Source of the DNA: Treponemataceae bacterium
Lineage (GTDB): Bacteria; Spirochaetota; Spirochaetia; Treponematales; Treponemataceae
Reading direction: 5' to 3'
NCBI GenBank assembly: GCA_024697985.1
Contig: JAILRX010000121.1
Location: 1-10,005, forward strand
DNA: 10,005 bases
In this document: positions 5,437 to 10,005 of the stretch, piece by piece
How positions within the stretch are numbered: the stretch's first letter is position 1
How the letters are laid out: every line of letters starts with the position of its first letter
The notes under the pieces: generated by a model
Databases searched by the model: none
Seen by the model: only the letters and a program-made list of their open reading frames with translations
What the model was told of the DNA's origin: nothing
Made by a program: the position numbers and the translations under genes

Positions 5437-7380
5437 TTATTTTGTCCTAAATTCAGAAAGACCTGTTTTCAACGCCGTGATATTTTCGTGGTTTTCCGTA
5501 CTTGAACTCTGACAAGCAAGAACTGCACGAGTAATCTGAGTTGAACCGGCGGCCATTTCGTTCATAGAATCGTTGATTTCGGCTGTAACATTTCCCAAAA
5601 CCTTCATTTCCTGACCAATCTGATTTCCACCATCCTGCAAGATTTCAACATTTGATTTAACAACATCGGAAGAAGTCTTGATTTCGCTGATGGAAGAAAG
5701 AACCTGAGAACTTCCGGCATTCTGTTCATCCATTGCGTTTTTGATTACAGCTTCCTGCTGCTTAACAGTATTTGTCAAATTAAAGATAACTTCAAACTGA
5801 TTCTGAACGGCCTTTGTATTCTGTGCAACATTATCAATTACCTGCTGAAGTTCACCAAGCTGAGAAGCGATAACCTTACCCTGTGTGTTTGACTGTTCGG
5901 CAAGTTTTCGAATTTCATCAGCAACAACTGCAAAACCTTTTCCTGCTTCTCCTGCATGAGCAGCTTCGATTGCAGCATTCATAGCCAAAAGGTTTGTCTG
6001 ACTAGCAATACTCTGAATGATTGTAGAAGCTTCCATCAAACCAACTGATTTTTCCAAAACATTTGATGAAAGATTAACGGCCTGATTGATCTGTTCCCTA
6101 CCGGTTTCTGATTCCTTTCCAAGTTCTTCAACCGTATGGCTGTTATTTTCAAGGATCTGTGTTACAGAACGGATATTTGCAACCATTTCTTCAACTGCAG
6201 CAGAAGAAGAAGCAACACCTTTTGCCTGAACATCCATACTGTCATTCAATTCTGATATTCGTGAAATCATGTTCTGAATTGTCTTGCTGGTTTCTTCAAC
6301 ACCTGCAGACTGATTCATTACACGATCTTTTACGCTTTTGATGTTTGCCATAATCTCTTCGATTGCAGCGGAAGTTTCTGTCATGTTCGTAGAAAAGTTG
6401 TTAGCCGTCAACATTGAAACTTCTACAGATTTTTCGATTTCATCAAGCAATTCTTTAGTTCCATCATGGAAATCATTCAAGTCGTTAATCAAAAGACCAA
6501 ATTCATCACGGCTTTCTACTTCAAGTCTTTGTCCAGAATAATTCTTTGCCGCAACAAGCTCTGTAAAAGCGGTAATATCCTTGAGTCGTGATGCAGTTCC
6601 CCTCATCTGAAGGAAACTGTCAAATACAACGATAATTACACCAATAACTGCACTTGGGAAAATATACTGCCAGAAAAGCTGCTGCAAAGGAAGAACCTTA
6701 GTAGCGGCATTTACGACAGGAGTGATGGTTACGAGCATTGATCCGATTGCACCGAATCCACTTACCAAAACACTTCGTTTTACAAGCGGCATTGATTTGT
6801 ATTTTGCACTGAAAGGAACAATCCAGAGCGTTCTTTCAAAGGACTGCATGAAAAGAATGTAGAACATCAACGAGAAAAGACACATATAACCGGCGCATCC
6901 TACAAAAAGAGGCTTGATATCAATTGGCAATCCCTTAATACGATAAGAAACCATTACGATTAATGGAGCAATAACACCATTTGAAACTGCCGTATACATC
7001 GTTATCGATTCAAAGCGTTTTGCAAGTTTATTTGTTTTTGCAACACTTTCTGGATCAGAACCATCATATTTCAGTATTTTTTTTGTCTGTGTAAAGTACC
7101 ATGAAAAAACAAAGGCAATTACACCCGACATGCTGATGATGAAAGTTGGAGTTCCACAAGCAATGAAAGAATTTCTCATATTCATCGCTCCCATGTAAGG
7201 AAGAACAATCCAGTCAACTAAAATTGGAGTAAAATAGATGCACAGATAAAAAATAAATATCTTTGGTGAGAATTTCGTCAACTTCATCTGAGCTCGAAGC
7301 TGAGCAAATTCTTCAGCTTTTTTTTCTAAACCTTCAGCAAGTGCCTCACTTACTTCGCCATTTAAAATTTTTCCTTTCAT
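5437..7380 (-). CDS. Methyl-accepting chemotaxis protein with six predicted membrane segments
   Basis: Chemoreceptor of 647 residues that would signal to CheA/CheW and thence to the flagella. About 40 N-terminal cytoplasmic residues precede six hydrophobic segments at roughly 41-61, 78-97, 127-147, 157-180, 203-225 and 238-257. There is no sizeable periplasmic ligand-binding domain. A HAMP-like linker follows (about 258-312, with the characteristic RDEFG). The signalling domain runs to the end, with its hairpin tip at about 458-497 (IASQTNLLAMNAAIEAAHAG, then KGFAVVADEIRKLAE). Candidate methylation pairs occur in SAAIEEIM, GVEETSK and AAVEEMV, but no C-terminal CheR-docking pentapeptide is seen. 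AAGGA lies seven bases before the ATG. The gene is monocistronic, with its own promoter and terminator. The stimulus is unknown; the layout suggests sensing within the membrane or of energy state. Confidence 0.93.
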   Translation of the reverse strand: MKGKILNGEVSEALAEGLEKKAEEFAQLRAQMKLTKFSPKIFIFYLCIYFTPILVDWIVLPYMGAMNMRNSFIACGTPTFIISMSGVIAFVFSWYFTQTKKILKYDGSDPESVAKTNKLAKRFESITMYTAVSNGVIAPLIVMVSYRIKGLPIDIKPLFVGCAGYMCLFSLMFYILFMQSFERTLWIVPFSAKYKSMPLVKRSVLVSGFGAIGSMLVTITPVVNAATKVLPLQQLFWQYIFPSAVIGVIIVVFDSFLQMRGTASRLKDITAFTELVAAKNYSGQRLEVESRDEFGLLINDLNDFHDGTKELLDEIEKSVEVSMLTANNFSTNMTETSAAIEEIMANIKSVKDRVMNQSAGVEETSKTIQNMISRISELNDSMDVQAKGVASSSAAVEEMVANIRSVTQILENNSHTVEELGKESETGREQINQAVNLSSNVLEKSVGLMEASTIIQSIASQTNLLAMNAAIEAAHAGEAGKGFAVVADEIRKLAEQSNTQGKVIASQLGELQQVIDNVAQNTKAVQNQFEVIFNLTNTVKQQEAVIKNAMDEQNAGSSQVLSSISEIKTSSDVVKSNVEILQDGGNQIGQEMKVLGNVTAEINDSMNEMAAGSTQITRAVLACQSSSTENHENITALKTGLSEFRTK

Positions 7381-7417
7381 TTAGCTTCCTTTTCGCTTTG
7401 CAGAGTATATTTTGTAA

Positions 7418-7446
7418 ATTCTAGCACAATAATTTAAGAGTATCAA
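7418..7446 (-). promoter_or_regulatory. Sigma70-type promoter of the chemoreceptor gene
   Basis: The minus strand has TTGATA (7446-7441), a 17-base spacer, then TAGAAT (7423-7418), each one mismatch from consensus. It lies 38 bases before the start codon. No sigma28-type flagellar promoter was recognised here. Confidence 0.7.
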
Positions 7447-7474
7447 TTAATTCTTTTTTTTATCCCCCCAGGGA

Positions 7475-7503
7475 TTGAAGACCACTCGATTATAAATTAA
7501 ACT
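7475..7503 (+). promoter_or_regulatory. Tentative promoter of the radical SAM gene
   Basis: TTGAAG (7475-7480), 17 bases, then TAAACT (7498-7503). A better -10 match, TATAAA at 7491-7496, has no -35 at normal distance. Either way the start of transcription would fall within about 25 bases of the ATG. The ribosome site AAAGGG ends at 7520, eight bases before the start codon. The rest of the 148-bp divergent gap holds no gene. Confidence 0.3.
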
Positions 7504-7528
7504 GTTAAAAAAGAAAAGGGTTCAAACG

Positions 7529-9865
7529 ATGCCAAAAAACTGCATTATCATACAATCACCTCTGGTTCAACTAAATACACCCTATCCAAGCGGTGCCTAC
7601 CTGAAAAGTTTTTTCTTACAGCAGGAATTGATGAAATTTTCGAGCGTTCAATGGACAGATTTTTCAAATCGACTTTTTCATCGCATTTTCAGTCTAGAAG
7701 GATTACAGCACATTTTTGACTCAACCGAAAAACTCGCCCTTAATATGGCAGAAAAGGCCGAACAAAATGGAGATGAAAACACTGCCTTTAATTTACGACG
7801 TTATATAATTACAAAAGAAAACTGGTGTAATTGGATAAATCCAATAAAATCAATTTTGTGCGATTCAGGGCGCGAATTGTGCCACGAATTTATCTATTCG
7901 CCTTTTGCACCGCGCGGCTTACGAATGGAAAATTATCTTGCCGATCTGGAACAGGAATTTGGCAGGCAGCCTACAATCGACGACGCGCGCTTTTTAGCAA
8001 GTTTCGCACTTGCAGACCTTGCAGATTACATAACCGCAGTATACGATAAAAACTTCAGTTTGATTCGTTACGCAGAACATCTTGCAACGAGCGAGCGCAA
8101 TTTTAAGAACTTTGAGAACTCGCTGAATTCTCCTGTGCTAAAAGATTTTCTTGAACCGCTTGTATCGGATTTTATCGCTGAAATTGATAAGAATACGCAA
8201 GATGAACGAATAGTTTTCTGCATTTCCGTTCCTTTTGCTGGCTGTTTTGCCCCGGCCCTTTCAATATGCCGCAATCTACGGGAACACTATGGAGACACAG
8301 CCATCATCTGTTTAGGTGGTGGCTACATCAACACAGAACTTCGTGGTATAACTGAAAAAAAAGTTTTTGAATACGCGGATTTCATCAGCTACGACCGTGG
8401 CTACGGCTCATACCTTGATTTGATGAAATCAGATTTTGCATGCAACGGAAGTAAATATTACAAAACCGCCTATCTATATGAAGGAAAAATCATCAACACC
8501 GCAGATGAGACTGACAGTGACTCCTATAAAGCCGCCTTCGAAAAAATTTCACAAATCGAAAACGAACTGACATTAACGACTTTTCCAGACTATAGCGACA
8601 TCGACTTTTCTCTCTATCCGCGGCTTGCCGATGATACAAACCCGATGCACAGAATCTGGAGCGACGGCAGCTGGTTAAAGTCGTATATGGCTCATGGCTG
8701 TTATTGGCATAAATGTGCTTTTTGCGATACCACATTAGACTACGTTTGCAGTTATATGAAAATTGACTGTAAAAAACTTCACTCACATCTATTAAAACAG
8801 GCTCAGCTTACAGGTATTTATGGCATCCACTTTGTTGATGAAGCATGTCCTCCCCGCTCTCTTGTTGAATTTGCCTTAGAAAACTGCAAGGCCGCAGGCT
8901 TAATTGGCGAGCGCACAAGTGATGCAAGCACAACTGACGTCCGAAAAGGCGATAAATCGCATCCGCACCTTTCCTTTTGGGGCAACATCAGATTCGAAAA
9001 ATCTTTCACGCGCGACATCGCAGATTTTCTTAGCTATGGCGGCCTAATCGGCGTTTCAGGAGGAATCGAAATTGCAACAGGAAGTGGACTTGAAAAAGTG
9101 AACAAGGGCACCGACCTTGAAAGCCTGATCGGTGCGTGCTGTGCATTCAAGGAAGCCGGCATTTTGGTTCATGCGTACATGATTTACGGTTTTTATTCAG
9201 AAACCGCACAGGACACGATTAATTCGATGGAAATGCTTCGTCAAATGTTTGCCTCTGGCCTTTTGGACGGCTCTTTCTGGCACAAATTTGTTCTTACAAA
9301 ACATTCCACTCTTTTTACTGAATGGAAAGCAGGAAAACATCCCGACCTAAAACCGATTTTAGACACCGACTCCAATGACAAACACGAGTCTTGGTTCGCA
9401 CAAAACGACATTCACTTTGAAGGCGAAGAAAAATACGAAAAGTTCGATACCGGCTTAAACCTCGCATTAAATGACTGGATGCATGGCGAAAACCTAAACC
9501 GAAACGTACAGACCTACTTCAACTTCCAGGTGCCAAAGCCTTCAATTCCGCGCAATTATATAGAGCAATTCATCAATAAATATGAAGAAAAGAAAAATCA
9601 ACAGCACGACGACTATGAGAACTTCACTCGTACTTCAGAAAGTGCAAAAAATTACCGTTGGATCGGTGGTCACATGATTTGCAACAAGCAAAAATTGATA
9701 TGGCAATATTTCGGACAGATTATCGAATTCAATGCAAGCGACGAAAACCAGGCTCAGAAAATCGCTGAAATGTTGAACACAGGAAAACTCGAAAAACTTT
9801 CTGCGCTGGTATCAAAAAAACTCTACGCGAAACTCCGCGAGAACGGCCTTGTGAAAATCTGCTAG
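7529..9865 (+). CDS. Radical SAM protein with B12-binding-like N-terminal domain, function unknown
   Basis: A 778-residue cytoplasmic enzyme expected to cleave S-adenosylmethionine at a [4Fe-4S] cluster. Residues 1-30 (IIIQSPLVQLNTPYPSGAYL) and 228-300 (IVFCISVPFAGCFAPALSI; AIICLGGGYINTELRG; YGSYLDL) resemble the cobalamin-binding fold of class B radical SAM enzymes. No DxHxxG motif is present, so cobalamin, if bound, has no lower His ligand. A mainly helical insert fills 40-220. The cluster motif HGCYWHKCAFCD has C391, C396 and C399, a CX4CX2C spacing instead of the usual CX3CX2C. SGGIEIATGSGLEKVNKG (510-527) matches the SAM-binding GxE region. IHFVDEACPP (433-442), WGNIRF and the FWHKFVLTKHS segment (583-593) look conserved in an uncharacterised family. 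No precursor peptide or partner gene is adjacent. Expressed divergently from the chemoreceptor. Substrate unknown. Confidence 0.85.
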   Translation: MPKNCIIIQSPLVQLNTPYPSGAYLKSFFLQQELMKFSSVQWTDFSNRLFHRIFSLEGLQHIFDSTEKLALNMAEKAEQNGDENTAFNLRRYIITKENWCNWINPIKSILCDSGRELCHEFIYSPFAPRGLRMENYLADLEQEFGRQPTIDDARFLASFALADLADYITAVYDKNFSLIRYAEHLATSERNFKNFENSLNSPVLKDFLEPLVSDFIAEIDKNTQDERIVFCISVPFAGCFAPALSICRNLREHYGDTAIICLGGGYINTELRGITEKKVFEYADFISYDRGYGSYLDLMKSDFACNGSKYYKTAYLYEGKIINTADETDSDSYKAAFEKISQIENELTLTTFPDYSDIDFSLYPRLADDTNPMHRIWSDGSWLKSYMAHGCYWHKCAFCDTTLDYVCSYMKIDCKKLHSHLLKQAQLTGIYGIHFVDEACPPRSLVEFALENCKAAGLIGERTSDASTTDVRKGDKSHPHLSFWGNIRFEKSFTRDIADFLSYGGLIGVSGGIEIATGSGLEKVNKGTDLESLIGACCAFKEAGILVHAYMIYGFYSETAQDTINSMEMLRQMFASGLLDGSFWHKFVLTKHSTLFTEWKAGKHPDLKPILDTDSNDKHESWFAQNDIHFEGEEKYEKFDTGLNLALNDWMHGENLNRNVQTYFNFQVPKPSIPRNYIEQFINKYEEKKNQQHDDYENFTRTSESAKNYRWIGGHMICNKQKLIWQYFGQIIEFNASDENQAQKIAEMLNTGKLEKLSALVSKKLYAKLRENGLVKIC

Positions 9866-9875
9866 AAAACCTAAC

Positions 9876-10005
9876 TCACTGTCCCATAAAATAAGCGTAA
9901 GTTGCAGAAGCAATTTTTTGCATCAAAAGAGAATCCGCTTCATCAGTCTCAAAAGAATCTTTTATGAAAATGCAGATTGCACATTCGCGACCATCCGGAA
10001 GATAA
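9876..10005 (-). CDS. Class A beta-lactamase-like serine hydrolase, C-terminal fragment
   Basis: Only the last 42 codons are in the window. They read LPDGRECAICIFIKDSFETD followed by EADSLLMQKIASATYAYF and a stop. This matches the final beta-strand and C-terminal helix of class A beta-lactamases and related serine hydrolases (Beta-lactamase2 family), which end with LPDGR...VKDS...I..A.Y.YF. The catalytic SxxK, SDN and KTG motifs lie beyond position 10005, so it cannot be said whether this is a true beta-lactamase. Its stop is 10 bases from the stop of the convergent radical SAM gene, with no terminator between them. Confidence 0.72.
   Translation of the reverse strand, partial: YLPDGRECAICIFIKDSFETDEADSLLMQKIASATYAYFMGQ

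Noticed and set aside
7462..7475. Small inverted repeat ATCCC-CCCA-GGGAT beside a T-run, considered as a terminator
   Set aside because: The T-run precedes the stem on the plus strand and becomes A on the minus strand, so it fits a terminator in neither direction; five base pairs is also weak.
9866..9875. Terminator between the convergent radical SAM and beta-lactamase-like genes
   Set aside because: Only 10 bases separate the stops, and no hairpin with a T-run is visible around them.

Overview
The window looks like chromosomal DNA of an anaerobic, host-associated spirochaete, most likely a Treponema. This is an inference from gene content: a membrane-fusion protein without the usual alpha-hairpin (the architecture known from Borrelia BesA), a large six-helix chemoreceptor with an AIEAAHAGEAGKGFAVVADE tip, an AT-rich background and sigma70-type promoters. 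No rRNA, tRNA, CRISPR array, insertion sequence or phage gene was seen. The window is densely coding, and no gene-free stretch exceeds 300 bases.

Left part (1-2566, minus strand): a multidrug-efflux operon read right to left, a MarR-family regulator, then a TolC-like outer-membrane channel, then an RND-type adaptor lipoprotein that runs off the left edge. Consecutive genes overlap by 8 bases, each start codon lying just before the previous stop. The inner-membrane RND pump is expected just beyond position 1. A candidate MarR operator and a weak promoter lie in the 99-bp gap before the regulator.

Middle part (2666-5310, minus strand): a redox/metal-stress operon, a thioredoxin-type glutathione peroxidase, then a thioredoxin-reductase-like flavoprotein whose NADPH-binding signatures are eroded, then a CDF-family transporter with an Asn/Asp metal site typical of Mn2+ exporters. 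It is driven by a promoter with consensus -35 and -10 hexamers overlapped by a 26-bp near-perfect inverted repeat. No terminator is visible between this operon and the efflux operon, so read-through is possible.

Right part (5370-10005): a six-helix methyl-accepting chemotaxis protein (minus strand) with its own promoter and a strong intrinsic terminator. It is divergent from a 778-residue radical SAM enzyme (plus strand) with a B12-binding-like N-terminal domain and a CX4CX2C cluster motif. The last 130 bases hold the C-terminal end of a class A beta-lactamase-like serine hydrolase on the minus strand, convergent with the radical SAM gene.

The most interesting items are the NADPH-less thioredoxin-reductase-like gene beside a thioredoxin-type peroxidase, the operator-like palindrome in front of that operon, the hairpin-less adaptor paired with a TolC carrying a long Ala/Gly/Tyr-rich loop, and the orphan radical SAM enzyme. 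No wholly new system is proved by the sequence alone.
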